DNA from: Apostichopus parvimensis
Lineage: Eukaryota; Echinodermata; Holothuroidea; Aspidochirotida; Stichopodidae
Direction of reading: 5' to 3'
DNA length: 31,985 nucleotides
Assembly: GCA_000934455.1 (NCBI GenBank)
Contig: KN889447.1
Coordinates: 3,222-35,206, forward strand
Below, in pieces: positions 22,501-31,953 of the stretch. Made by a program: the position numbers and the translations under genes. Position 1 is the first letter of the stretch; every line of letters begins with the position of its first letter. A model generated the notes under the pieces. It was given only the letters and a program-made list of their open reading frames with translations, ran no database searches and was not told where the DNA came from.

Positions 22501-25500
22501 ATGCATTAAAACTTATTCCCAACTTATTGGGTGAAGGTTAAAACTTGATGTATTCTAGAAGACAGCTAAGAAACATCTGACAGTTTAGTTGCAAATAGAA
22601 ACAAAACTTTGAAGTTATACCCCTGATTTCTCCCCTTCCCCCCCCCCCCTCACACGTCCACATTTTGAGCTTGCTACTCTATACTGATTTAATTGTAATC
22701 CTCTTTTGCATCTCTCCAGGAAGTCAACGAACTCATCCAAAGTACTGCACCTGTTGCGGAGATGAACTCTTACATGGGGTAAGAAATTAATTTTCAAAAC
22801 GGAATGAGATAAGACCTGTCTGACAACGAACAAGAAAGACAATATTACAGAAATTATTTTTTCCAAATGAATTATGAATGACATAAGATGAGAAGCCTGC
22901 ATTCCACCATGAATTGTGAGGGAGGAGTTATAAATGTGTTTTGTTGTCAAACCAAAATATTTGACTGAAAGAATTGGTAAAGAACTTGAAGCTGACTTCC
23001 CTTAACTTCCACAAAGACATACATGTGATGCATATATGTAGGTAATTGTTAAGGAGCTGATATAAACTAATGTTTAGTATCACTTGGTGCAGTTTACTTT
23101 TGTTAAAAAGAGATCTGGCAGGCCCAAAATAGGATATCTTTGCTTTTTAACTTAGAAATGTTTTCATAGTAACTAAGTTTCTCAGCTTTGATCACCCTAC
23201 AAAAGTAGGTTGATATACACCCTTCTTTTCAAGTATTGTTTACCTTCGTGATTCTTTACGTTCATTCCAGGTATAATTTCTTTCGCTACAAAGAGAAGGA
23301 CGAGGCAGAGGCTGTGATCAAGAAGTTTCATGGTTTTGTTTTTAAAGGGAAAAAACTACTGGTGCGACCTGCTGAGGAGAAAGTACCTGCACGTGGTAAG
23401 ATTAGAACATCTGGGAGAGAAACTAGCAAGAATTTAAAAATAATCAGCTTCTAACATTTTGGGCGTCGTGGTAAAAATGGCTGCGGCAATAGAACGCAGG
23501 TTCGAGGCCTTCCCAGATCACTACGGTGTTGTCCTTGGGTAAGGCACTTTATCTCCATTGCCACTCGTTACCCAGGTGTACAAGTAGGGACCTGCAAAGG
23601 AACTTGTAAATATAGTTGCATGCGCTGGTTTGTGGCTGCACCCTATGGGGAGCCCCCCCCCCTTAACCCCCAACAGACACGTTCTTATGTGGCGCACTAC
23701 CGGAGTGTGTTGAGTGTGCACTCTTGGGTGGTGTGACAAGTCACCAATGACAACAGGGGTACAGTATTGTAAAGTTATATGAGGACGCCTTTTGTTGATA
23801 AATGATGGTATCCCTTGAAACTTTTAACTTCAACAGTACACATTGACAGATTCAGCCCAACACACGAACACAACGAAACACTGAGCCTTTGACATTGCTT
23901 AATACACAAGGATAAAGTTAATTTAATCTATTTTATATCAGTGTTTGGTCAGTAGAACACTCCTTATTCCCTTCTGTAAGGCTCTGTGCTATACTTAAAA
24001 AAAGAGTTAATAATAGAATAGTGTTTTACTACAACATTTCACCAAAGTAAACACTTACCTGATTTGCAGATAACCACACCAGTAAATGACAGTAGAAACA
24101 TCGTAGCCAAACTTCTTATATGTAGACAATGCCAGCCAAAAGGACCTCCGTTATGAGAGTAGGCTCAGGTCGGTTTCAAGATTTGTCTTTAAAAATTGTG
24201 ACGCTTTAATTAGAGTTTCGTCAGGAGTTAGCCGTCTGTTTTGTACACTAAATCGAATAAACTGTGGATATAGTTGGGTCTCGTATATTGGTGTTTGTTT
24301 CTTATGTCATAAAACTTGCCAAATTCAAGAACAATATCTGTTTACTAAATAGTGTTGACTACTCTGTTATTTGGTTGAAAGGAGACTTGTCTTGTTACAC
24401 TATTGAACATTTTTCTAATGTGTAAATAGTATGTATAGGGTTGTACAGAATTTCAAAAAGCAAATGCAAGTGCTGTTTTCTTTTCCTCTGGATTACCTCA
24501 GATGCTGAGTTGTAAAACTTTTCTCTTTAATGATCTGATTTGTTTTCAATAAACATATTCCATTTTGATGTGAAGAGTAAAGGAAGGTAACAATTATCGG
24601 TAGCAGTAATAGTGCACATAATGACTGGTTCTTCATTTTCAAAGTAGGCTAGGTTAAGTATCTGTATTATTACAGTGTGGTAGTTCTAGACAAAGTCTTG
24701 ATAATTGAAAGGGATAATACTGTCTCTCAAGATAGTGATCATCTGGTATGGTATAACAGGTAGTCATACATGCAAGTCATCTTGGAATTTTAAAGATTTG
24801 TAAAAGTAAGTGGGCCTGACGTTTCGATCCTAGCAGGATCTTCTTCAGAGGCTCAATGATAAAGTGACAGTAACAGCAGGGACAAACACACGCACAGAAT
24901 ACAGAAAGGTTAATGAGCACGGTGAACACAAAAGAGAAAGATGTAAGAGGATTAGTAGACAAGGGATGGAGAGAAGAAAGAAACCAACAGATCAGAGAGA
25001 AGATGACGAATTTTAAAGATGACAAAATTATACTCAAAAGTGTCGTTTTTCAATTTTCGAACAGAGAATCGGAAAAGTGACCGCAATAGCATCAACAAGC
25101 AAAGTCAACCAGGTATGCACCATGTACCATCGTTACTCACTGCACCTCCATCGTACCCCGGTTCTGCGTTATTGGGGGATCCTTTTGCACCATACATGGT
25201 ACCACCAGCGATGGCAGGATATACGTACATGCCACCGGTACAGATGCCACAATCATCGCATTTGAACCGAACAAAGAAATTAAATGGGAATCCACCGGTG
25301 GCATCTCCTATAAAGACACCAACAAAATCAAACAGGAATCAAGCTTTCAAATCAAATTCACGAGTGAATTCACAAGTCACACCGAATGTGAGAGCACCAA
25401 TCACATCAGATGTGAATCCACCACCAGTCACATCAGAGACCATCTCGTCAGCTGATGAGGGTAAGATTCACGTATATCCAAATTTACCAACAAATCGATC

Positions 25501-26461
25501 TGTCGTCGACAGAGGATTTTGTTCAATTTTTCTAACACATAGTAAAGTTTTGTTTATTGTCTCTCTCCTCTTTCTTACCCATGTTTTAATGGTCTCACGC
25601 CATTTTTGTTTATTAATGTAAACCTTCTAGAATTAATGAGGGTACCATCATCAACGTTAGATGGACTAACCATCAGTATTTAGTAACAGAATAGAAGTAA
25701 GATTTAGTCGTGGTTCATTTGCATTTTTATTCCTCAGCACGTTAGCGTATTTCTTTCCTCTACTGAGCAATGTTTGTTCACCCTGAAGACACTGTGAGAT
25801 CTAGTTTTAGAGTCACTGAAAGGTTCTCATGAAAATTATTATGAAAACAAAAGAATGAATAAATCAAGGATATTGATTTCTCTTTCCAGTGACATTTTAA
25901 TTTGGAAACTGGAAGAAAGCAAAGGTTATACAAGGTATTGTGGCTTCTGACCCCCCCTCCCCCCCCCACCAGCAAAGAAATGGTAACATAGGGATTGCCA
26001 GTATTAACTGAAGGCTGGATTACGTAGTTGTTATCGTGCAGGGATCGTTACCCTGAGGTCGCTGATTTCAAGACCGTTCTAGCCCCAAAAGTTAGAATTT
26101 CTATGCTCTTTTTACAGTTGATTTACTTCTGCATTATATAAGTTTTCCGTCTTCCCTCTCTGTAGTGGAGAGTTTGCCGCCCCCACTCCTGGACGACGAT
26201 GAATCAGAAGATGACGACCTGAGCGTCTCCTCGGAAGATGACGGCCCTCCGCCTCTGATCGGCGATTCAGACTCCGACAGTTGGTCCGATTCGGATGAGA
26301 TAGACCATCTAGAGTTTAGACCACCTCCAGGAAACGGTCTCAACGGTGGCATTACCAATGGCTATTTAAAGAAGTCCATTGAAGGCCAAACAGAACATTA
26401 TCAGCTGAAGAAAGTTTCCCCGGGCAGAGGCAGAGGCTTATTAAACTTTCAACATAGATGA
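19323..26461 (+). CDS. LOTUS (OST-HTH) + RRM RNA-binding protein, 452 aa, six coding exons
   Basis: Exons are 19323-19522, 20256-20538, 22720-22778, 23271-23395, 25065-25460 and 26166-26461. All introns are GT-AG and the phases (2, 0, 2, 1, 1) are mutually consistent, giving 1,359 nt with a TGA stop. The ATG has A at -3. Residues 12-97 form a LOTUS domain (RAVLFSEWGVPLDEFEKDYKAL, GFSSLQECLQSIPDVVR, AVADETSFMSSF). A basic linker (about 106-131) is rich in Arg/Asn. Residues 146-218 form an RRM: beta1 LFTIVVKC, helix LQEVNELI, RNP1-like GYNFFRY, helix DEAEAVIKKFHG, beta4 KKLLVRPA. A Pro/Asn/Thr/Ser-rich region follows, then an acidic stretch near 364-380 and a C-terminal GRGRG. LOTUS domains bind RNA G-quadruplexes or Vasa helicase in germ granules, so a germline mRNA/piRNA role is inferred. 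No Tudor domain is seen. It is not an obvious copy of MARF1, TDRD5 or TDRD7. Confidence 0.9.
20256..20538 (+). CDS. Coding exon 2: end of LOTUS, basic linker, RRM beta1
   Basis: The acceptor is CATTATCCAG and the donor CTGCAG|GTAATA, closing in phase 0 after Gln161. WILYAVADET is the last LOTUS strand and start of the C-terminal helix. The following Arg/Lys-rich linker could bind RNA non-specifically or be methylated. Confidence 0.9.
21565..21691. repeat. 43-bp tandem repeat, three copies
   Basis: Units start at 21565, 21608 and 21651 (AAGGGTTTTGAATACCATGT, then ATTGCTTTCCGACCTAGGTT plus CAA). The first two differ at one base; the third is more divergent. Confidence 0.92.
21804..21840. repeat. 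Poly-G run with a single C
   Basis: About 37 bases of G interrupted once by C, within intron 2. The exact length is probably uncertain in the assembly. It could form G-quadruplex DNA or RNA. Confidence 0.9.
22720..22778 (+). CDS. Coding exon 3: RRM helix 1 and beta2 (59 bp)
   Basis: A short exon with acceptor CATCTCTCCAG and donor ATGGG|GTAAGA. It encodes EVNELIQSTAPVAEMNSYM plus two bases of Gly181. It is supported by phase agreement on both sides and by completing the RRM fold. It is too short for ordinary open-frame searches. Confidence 0.87.
23271..23395 (+). CDS. Coding exon 4: RRM RNP1, helix 2, beta4
   Basis: The acceptor is GTTCATTCCAG and the donor CACGTG|GTAAG. With Gly181 from the splice junction it gives GYNFFRY, close to the RNP1 pattern (G-aromatic-x-aromatic-x-x-aromatic), then KGKKLLVRPAEEK. 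Confidence 0.9.
23458..23650 (+). mobile_element. tRNA-derived SINE-like element in intron 4
   Basis: GGTTCGAGGCC at 23499-23509 fits a polymerase III B box. A plausible but weak A-box region (GTGGTAAAAATGG) lies about 30 bp upstream. The following block, TTGTCCTTGGGTAAGGCACT then TTATCTCCATTGCC and TTACCCAGGTGTACAAGTAG, resembles the conserved body of SINEs common in marine invertebrates. The 3' limit is unclear, and a C-rich run follows at about 23656. Confidence 0.55.
24785..24797. repeat. 13-bp target-site duplication, left copy
   Basis: GAATTTTAAAGAT, repeated exactly at 25008-25020. Confidence 0.9.
24798..25007 (-). mobile_element. 210-bp retroelement-like insertion with a hammerhead-like motif
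   Basis: It is flanked by exact 13-bp duplications. Near its left end the minus strand shows a hammerhead-ribozyme-like core (listed separately), a feature described in Penelope-like retroelements. The rest is non-coding. It lies in intron 4, antisense to the host gene, and the right duplication ends only 44 nt before exon 5. Confidence 0.7.
24818..24848 (-). ncRNA. Hammerhead-ribozyme-like core (type I candidate)
   Basis: On the minus strand CTGAAGA (the CUGANGA box) is followed by one A, then a 5-bp stem GATCC/GGATC with loop TGCTA, then GAAAC and GTC. This is the order of box, stem II, GAAA box and stem III side expected of a hammerhead. Stem III would be minimal and stem I is not verified, so self-cleavage is not shown. 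The one-base bulge next to stem II is a weakness. Confidence 0.5.
25008..25020. repeat. 13-bp target-site duplication, right copy
   Basis: GAATTTTAAAGAT, identical to 24785-24797. Exon 5 begins 44 nt after it. Confidence 0.9.
25065..25460 (+). CDS. Coding exon 5: Pro/Ser/Thr/Asn-rich low-complexity region
   Basis: The acceptor is TTTTCGAACAG and the donor GATGAGG|GTAAGATT. Residues about 223-354 are rich in Pro, Ser, Asn, Met and Tyr (for example MAGYTYMPPVQMPQ). It is probably disordered, as is usual in RNP-granule proteins. No domain recognised. Confidence 0.88.
26166..26461 (+). CDS. Coding exon 6: acidic tail, GRGRG and stop
   Basis: The acceptor is CTCTCTGTAG. The first full residues are ESLPPPLLDDDESEDDD, then an Asp/Ser-rich acidic segment. 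It ends in SPGRGRGLLNFQHR and TGA at 26459-26461. The Arg-Gly motif is a possible site for symmetric dimethyl-arginine and Tudor-protein binding. Confidence 0.88.
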
Positions 26462-27669
26462 GAACGATAACATGCACACTTGCAAATTAATATGGTAGGT
26501 TCATGTCATATGGATTACGATTGGCTGTCGCTTGTATAATAGGTGCAATAGTCTACATACAAACAGACCAACCAGGTAGGGTTTTGTTGCTCTCTGTCTG
26601 AAGAAGGTCTATACAGTGGTATCATTGCCCCTAGACCTTGGTAACTTTCCTATAAGACAGAGGTTACGACAGAAAAAGGGCAAAAGTGTGCTATCCGTAA
26701 TGGTCTGGAAGGTATAAACCGAAGTATTCTCTGTGATCTGTTGTTGCAGCAATGAGGTATAAATTTGTCTTTAAGGGTTGAGACTGGCTTGTTTGTGCCT
26801 TTCAGGACAGTTTGATGTCTTCATGATGAACATCTCACCTTATCTACAACTCTCCTCCCCCCTGTCTCCCTACCCTGTCACTCTGACCATGCATTGTCTC
26901 CCTACCCCCCCTCCTCCCCCCTCCAAAAAAAACGTGCATTGTCAATGGATGCTGACACAGAACAGATTACCGAGACTAAAATTATAAGGAAACCGTTTAA
27001 TGTGATTTAGTCACCATTTGTTGTAGATCTCTATTAATCTTGGCATCACATGACCGATCAGCTGAGGGAGCGTGGTTTTTGTTACTCGTAATTTTGTATC
27101 ATTAGAAATCATGCCAACTCCAAATCAAAAGTGAGGATTTTTAGGAATTGAGTAGAAAAAGTCAGTTTTTCTGTACAAAAACATCATGAATACTTCAAAC
27201 CAAGCATACATTTTGTCGATATCCGTTAATGGCACCTGTTCTGCGTAAAAAGTGCCGACAGTTTCTATCCGAGGAATCAGTTTGGTCTTTCAAAGTTGAA
27301 AACAGTTCAAACAGTTTTTTGAGTGGATAAACAGTTAAAAGTTAAATATTTTTGGAGACCTATTTAGAAACTTAAAATCTTATTTATATTGTAATTATTA
27401 GCTAGACTTCTTAAGTTTTATTTCAAACTATTGAGTAATTGTTGAAAATATCCTTTATAGAATTATCTAGTTTGTTTGTTTTACTTGCCAGTAAACCTAA
27501 ATATCCAAAAAAAAGTGTGGCTTGGGTACAAAAGTTTAATAATTAAGTTGTCGTCAACTCATTAACGACTCATTTCTTTAAACTTTGTTTGTCTAAAGCG
27601 AAAAATATAATTAAAGTATCTTTTTTTGAGAAATGCTTGGTAACATTTGATAAAACTGCAGATCAAACA
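26462..27669. other. Downstream of the LOTUS-RRM gene; presumed 3' UTR and flank
   Basis: No coding exon recognised. No AATAAA is seen in the first kilobase. ATTAAA at 27610-27615 is one possible poly(A) signal, weakly supported. Confidence 0.4.
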
Positions 27670-27672
27670 CAC

Positions 27673-27855
27673 ACACACATGTTTGTATTACATTCAGACC
27701 GAGGACCCCATTGTATTTTCCATTGTTCAAATCCATGTACCCTCTAACCTTAACAATACCCCATACAATAGAATTCTTCCGAGGACGTGGTGATTCTTTA
27801 GAAATCACAACCGAGGAATTCTTTTGTACAAGTCCTCGGTCAGAATACAAAACAA
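27673..27855. repeat. Long imperfect inverted repeat with nested hairpin
   Basis: The left arm TTTGTATTACATTCAGACCG continues AGGAC. The right arm GTCCTCGGTCAGAATACAAA is its imperfect complement, apart from a few unpaired bases in the left arm. CA-rich simple repeats lie outside both arms. Inside, GAATTC...GAGGAATTC and GGTGATT...AATCAC form a nested hairpin (about 27770-27820). It is probably a small fold-back element. Confidence 0.7.
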
Positions 27856-27869
27856 ACGCACCCACGCAC

Positions 27870-28615
27870 ACACACAACCTCAAACAGGTGTTAATTGCAA
27901 GAAATTGTTTTAGTCCTCCTGTGGTCTGTCTGTAAGAGCATATTTTACAAGTCGTCAGAGGTTTTTAAGAGTAAGAGATTATTTTACTTTACAAGGGCAA
28001 TTGTCAATGTTGTAACATGCAGTTGGTAGTTTACGTAAAAGAGAAAAATTCCGACATGATCAGGAATTTTCCTTTTAAAGATATGGAAGAATGATTCTTG
28101 CTTGTGTTTGACTGGAATAGCTGAATGAGTCAGCCTATAAAATCAAGGTCCCCCCACCCTCCCGTTAGTTTATCTTAACCTTTGATCCTCTGTCGATTTT
28201 ATCATGTATTTGACATTTTGTAGAGTTTTCTCCACTGTGATTTAATGTGATGTTGATTTATCAGGGAAACGTGTGCCATGGAGCAAAACATAGATGATTT
28301 AGCGTTTGGTTTCTTTCAAATTCAGGGTGATCACTTGGAGGTCTGTCAGTGACACTGTGAGGTCACAAAGTGACAGAGTCACAGATGATATGTTCTACTG
28401 GGATCATAAAAGTCATTCAGCCAACACTGTAGGTTATGTGGAAAAAACATTAATATGGAACAACATGGTAGGACTGCAGTAGAAATATCTATCAAGGAGG
28501 TCTAAAACATTGTCTTCAATATGCTTGATTTTTGATTTTATGTCATATTTTGTGAGCGTCACCTCACGATAGTTTATTTGCTTACAAAATTCATTAACCA
28601 ATATCTTGCACTGCA
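27870..28615. other. Non-coding, nothing recognised
   Basis: AT-rich sequence with no credible exon. GTGACA/GTCACA short repeats lie around 28330-28385. Confidence 0.4.
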
Positions 28616-28616
28616 G

Positions 28617-29270
28617 ACATGGCTGTACCTCAGATGTGCGGACATGTCCATAGGTAAGATTTGGGACATGGCTGTACAAACGACTTGCGGACATGTCCAT
28701 AGGTAAGGATGTGGGATATGGCTGTACAAACGATGTGCGGACATGTCCATAGGTAATGATGTAGGAAATGGCTGTACAAACGATGTGCGGACATGTCCAT
28801 AGGTAAGGATTGAGGAAGAGTCCGTAGGTAAGATGTGTGGACATCTCCGTACGTCAGATGTGCAGACACGGTTGTACATAAGATGTGAGGTGTATGTAAG
28901 ATATGGCTGTATGTAAGATGTGCGAACATGGCCGTATGTAAGATGTGCGGACATGGCCAAATGTAAGATGTGCGGACATGGTTGTACATAAGATGTGCAG
29001 TGATGGCTGTATGTAAGATGTGCGGACATGGCCATATGTAATATGTGCAGACATGGTTGTACATAAGATGTGGGGTCATGGCTGTAAGTAAGATGTGCGA
29101 ACATGGCCGTATGTAATATGTGCGGACATGGCCATATGTAATATGTGCAGACATGGTTGTACATAAGATGTGCGGACATGGCTGTATGTAAGATGTGCTG
29201 ACAATGCTGTATGTAATATGTGTGGATATGGCCATATGTAATATGTGCAGACATGGTCATACATGAGATG
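28617..29270. repeat. 25-bp minisatellite, about 26 copies
   Basis: The unit is ACATGGCTGTATGTAAGATG plus TGCGG. In 28650-28850 the array has a 50-bp higher-order unit made of two variants (ACATGTCCATAGGTAAGGAT and ATGGCTGTACAAACGATG types). A 25-bp period gives a 25-residue repeat in all frames, which explains the long minus-strand frames here (up to 228 codons). These are not genes. Confidence 0.95.
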
Positions 29271-30590
29271 TATTGGCCAGTATGTGGTAAAACCAGTTAA
29301 TGGCTTGTGTAGGACTGTAGTGTAGGTATTCTTCATTGATGTAGGCTCAGTCAGGTCATTGGTTAAGACTTTGGATGTGTGTGTCATAAGTTAAACATAA
29401 TTTTTGATAGAGAATATGTGAATGTACAAGCCAATACATTTTTCATGCAGATGAGAACCTTCATATTTATAGACTTCTAGTATAAACATTATCTATTATT
29501 AGCATGTAAGTATGTGGAAGAATTGTGTGCATTAAAACTAGCTATTGGCCTTTGACAACAATGTTATTGTTGAAAGTTTTATTCATGTGACTTGGTTATA
29601 GATGCATTTCCCTGGTAAGTCATCCTCAATGATTTGTTGTGCAATAAGCAGGTGAAAGATCATGTGTAAAAACTATAATAAAATATAAATGGCACTGCTC
29701 TAGGACTATAGTGTAGTCAACTATTTACAGTCTCTTCAAAACTGATTGATGACAAAATTTGAAAGGGTATTTTAAGTTGATGTCAGTGAATGGTAGCCTA
29801 GATTACTTTGTTCTGTTTAGTCTAGGCAGACCCCTAGCTAGTAAGGGCAGAGTTAGGTCCCACCATTTGTGCAGCACCACCAAGTGTGAAAAAAAAATTC
29901 AAAAAGTTACAGAACATAAGCATTGTGCCCCTACCTGTTTGTACCCCCCCCCCCCCCCCCCCCCCAACAAAAACATCCTGGCCACTGGCCTGTGACTAAG
30001 TAATTGCGGCTGTGTCGACTTAATGTTCTGAATTAAACTCTGTCATTGTACAAACAACATACAGTATTTAGTTCTTTTGTCGATACATAATAATCAACAG
30101 ATTTACCCAACCTGTAACTCCATTTGCTTTATTAATGTAGGTAAGTATCAATAAGTAGTGTCATAACAGAATTTACAGAACTGCTGCAGTAAATGAGAAG
30201 TGAAATGTTGGCAGATATGTTTGAGTTTGTAGAATTTTTAAAGAGCTGTTTCCCTGTTGTTGTAGAGTTCATGATAGATTGGAAACGTTTCTTTTATGGC
30301 CAATTTTGTTAACCTGTATAGACTGATGGCACAAAAAACACTTGCTTGATAAATCCTCAAATTTCTCACTGCAGATTTTCTCTTCTCCCCTCCTCTCTTC
30401 TTCTCTCTGCTCTTGCTGATAGCATGACTGGTGGGGATATGTTGGAAGGGGAGGATAGCATGCCACAGGGAACAGCATCATAAATTTAACATAATGGGGT
30501 TTGAAAATTGTGATTCCCCTTTTGGATTTTGAGTCAAGAAATTCATCAATCCTCCCTGAAAACAGCCCAATTTAAAAACAGCTAAACAAC
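29271..30590. other. Non-coding with simple repeats
   Basis: A 22-base C run lies at 29944-29965. No gene recognised. An AATAAA-type signal at 29677-29682 has no gene attached. Confidence 0.4.
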
Positions 30591-30645
30591 AGATAGCTTT
30601 TTAGATAGCTAGATAATTGATAGCTAGATAACAGGTAGCTTGATA
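30591..30645. repeat. Degenerate GATAGCTAGATAA repeat
   Basis: About five imperfect copies of AGATAGCT/GATAGCTAGATAA. Confidence 0.75.
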
Positions 30646-30870
30646 ACTTGCCATATGTGCCTTATTAAAATCTGCTAAGTGCAACTCCTGTTTCCATATA
30701 CACTAAGTACGTTGCTCATTTTGTTGCATTAATATCAGAGCAAATGTTCCATATTTTGCAGAAAGTTTATTTCAATCAATTTTGCAACTTCAAACATAAA
30801 AGACTGAATGGAAGCATGCAAAGCTGTCACATCAAATGTGCTTATTTTGAATTTAAGAATTGGTGCTGAA

Positions 30871-30912
30871 ATTATTATGATTATTATTATTATGATCATG
30901 ATGATGATGATG
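30871..30912. repeat. ATT/ATG trinucleotide microsatellite
   Basis: ATTATTATGATTATT blocks followed by (ATG)n. Confidence 0.9.
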
Positions 30913-31121
30913 CTATGTACCAGTTCAATTTATCTTTAGAGGGAACATGATTTGCTTAATAGTTCTCACTAGAATATCTGGAATCTAACAAAACCTAGAT
31001 TATCCGGACAAGTCTTTTGCCACCAGAAAATGTCCAGAGTGTGAATTCAAGCCAAACTTTACAAGCTTTATACACTATTTTGTTAAATTGCTACTTTTAT
31101 ACTCGAAACGTCAGTCATACA

Positions 31122-31220
31122 CACTGGCGGATCCAGGGCCTTTGTTTGGGAGGGGCCAAAGTGGCATTAGATTGATATGGGGGAGGGGTCTAAGGGGAGG
31201 GGGCCTCCCCTTTGGAAAAT
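31122..31220. mobile_element. Left end of a hAT-like element (partial)
   Basis: CACTGGCGGATCCAGGGCC followed by G-rich sequence resembles the common CAGTGGCGGATCC-type hAT terminus. No matching right end (GGATCCGCCAGTG) is seen in the window, so limits and class are uncertain. Confidence 0.5.
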
Positions 31221-31456
31221 TTTCTATTGCTGAATTCCCTCAGATGCAATTTGGTGCGACAAAAGTGTACAATGGTGATGTTAATTTACTTCTAAAAAGA
31301 ACTGTTTCCCAGGTGTAATTTTCTAAAATATTTATAAAACAAAGTTGGGATCATCTTTCTCAAGAAATTTTATTTCTCATAGGTTATTAATTTCTTACAA
31401 CCAGCCTGTAACTGCAAAATGGTGTTAAACTGTAAATCCTCATGCTCATACATTTA

Positions 31457-31953
31457 CATAGCTCCCAACTCTTGAGAAGGCAAATGCTGGTCCATGCCAC
31501 GAATCGCCGTCATGGGGGAGGGGTATAAGGGGATTTTTTTGATTTTTTTTGGAATCCTGGTGATGCCAACATGTAAAATGGTGGCACTTAGAAAGGCTTT
31601 TGTCACCCAAACTTTTCTGAGAAATATGCATTTTTTTGTGTGTAACATCAATAAATTGAATAGTAGGTGATAATTCATTCTTTCCCGTGGCATGAAAATG
31701 TTCGCTGCTCGCCAAAATGAAAAGAAATATAGGCTAATTTGAGGTTCAAATGATGCTGTAAAGGAGGTTTTATACTCTATTATGCTAAATGCTAAAGAAA
31801 TGATGTTGCTAAGTCAAAATTTGATGCAAATTTTTTTATGTATACTTGACAATCACAATGCGGTTTTTTCGGACGCTTGTGCGGGTCAGCGGGTTTGGGT
31901 CGGTTAGAATGCGGGTCTAATTCCCGCGAATTGCGGGTCAGTTGGGAGCTCTG
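31457..31953. mobile_element. 497-bp MITE-like element
   Basis: The left end CATAGCTCCCAACT and right end AGTTGGGAGCTCTG are inverted with one mismatch over 14 bp, the right end giving the hAT-like CAGAG. CATTTA occurs directly before (31451-31456) and after (31954-31959). Near the right end GCGGGTC is repeated several times around an ATTCCCGCGAATT block. The open frames inside (minus strand 31446-31715) have no recognised domain. Confidence 0.72.

Larger units (their letters stand above)
20539..22719 (+). other. Intron 2 of the LOTUS-RRM gene, with repeat copies
   Basis: Two imperfect copies of a dispersed repeat (ATCATGAATATTAATGAGG near 21168; ATCATGCATATTTATGAGG near 21308) lie in 21130-21350. 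A 43-bp tandem repeat and a G-run follow and are listed separately. No additional exon is needed, because exons 2 and 3 join in frame and complete an RRM. Confidence 0.7.

Noticed and set aside
26000-26100. Possible tRNA-like sequence (TTCAAGACC)
   Set aside because: No cloverleaf stems or matching A box could be found by eye.
25621-26165. Extension of exon 5 into the following intron
   Set aside because: The consensus donor at 25461 joins in phase to exon 6, giving an acidic tail; read-through leads to a hydrophobic tail and stop at 25619-25621 with no family support.
28574-29260. Minus-strand frame of 228 codons and overlapping long frames
   Set aside because: They are translations of a 25-bp tandem repeat; the His/Thr/Tyr-rich repeated peptide appears in every frame and shows no domain.
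28617-29270. CRISPR-like array
   Set aside because: The repeats are directly adjacent with no unique spacers, and the DNA is animal with introns.
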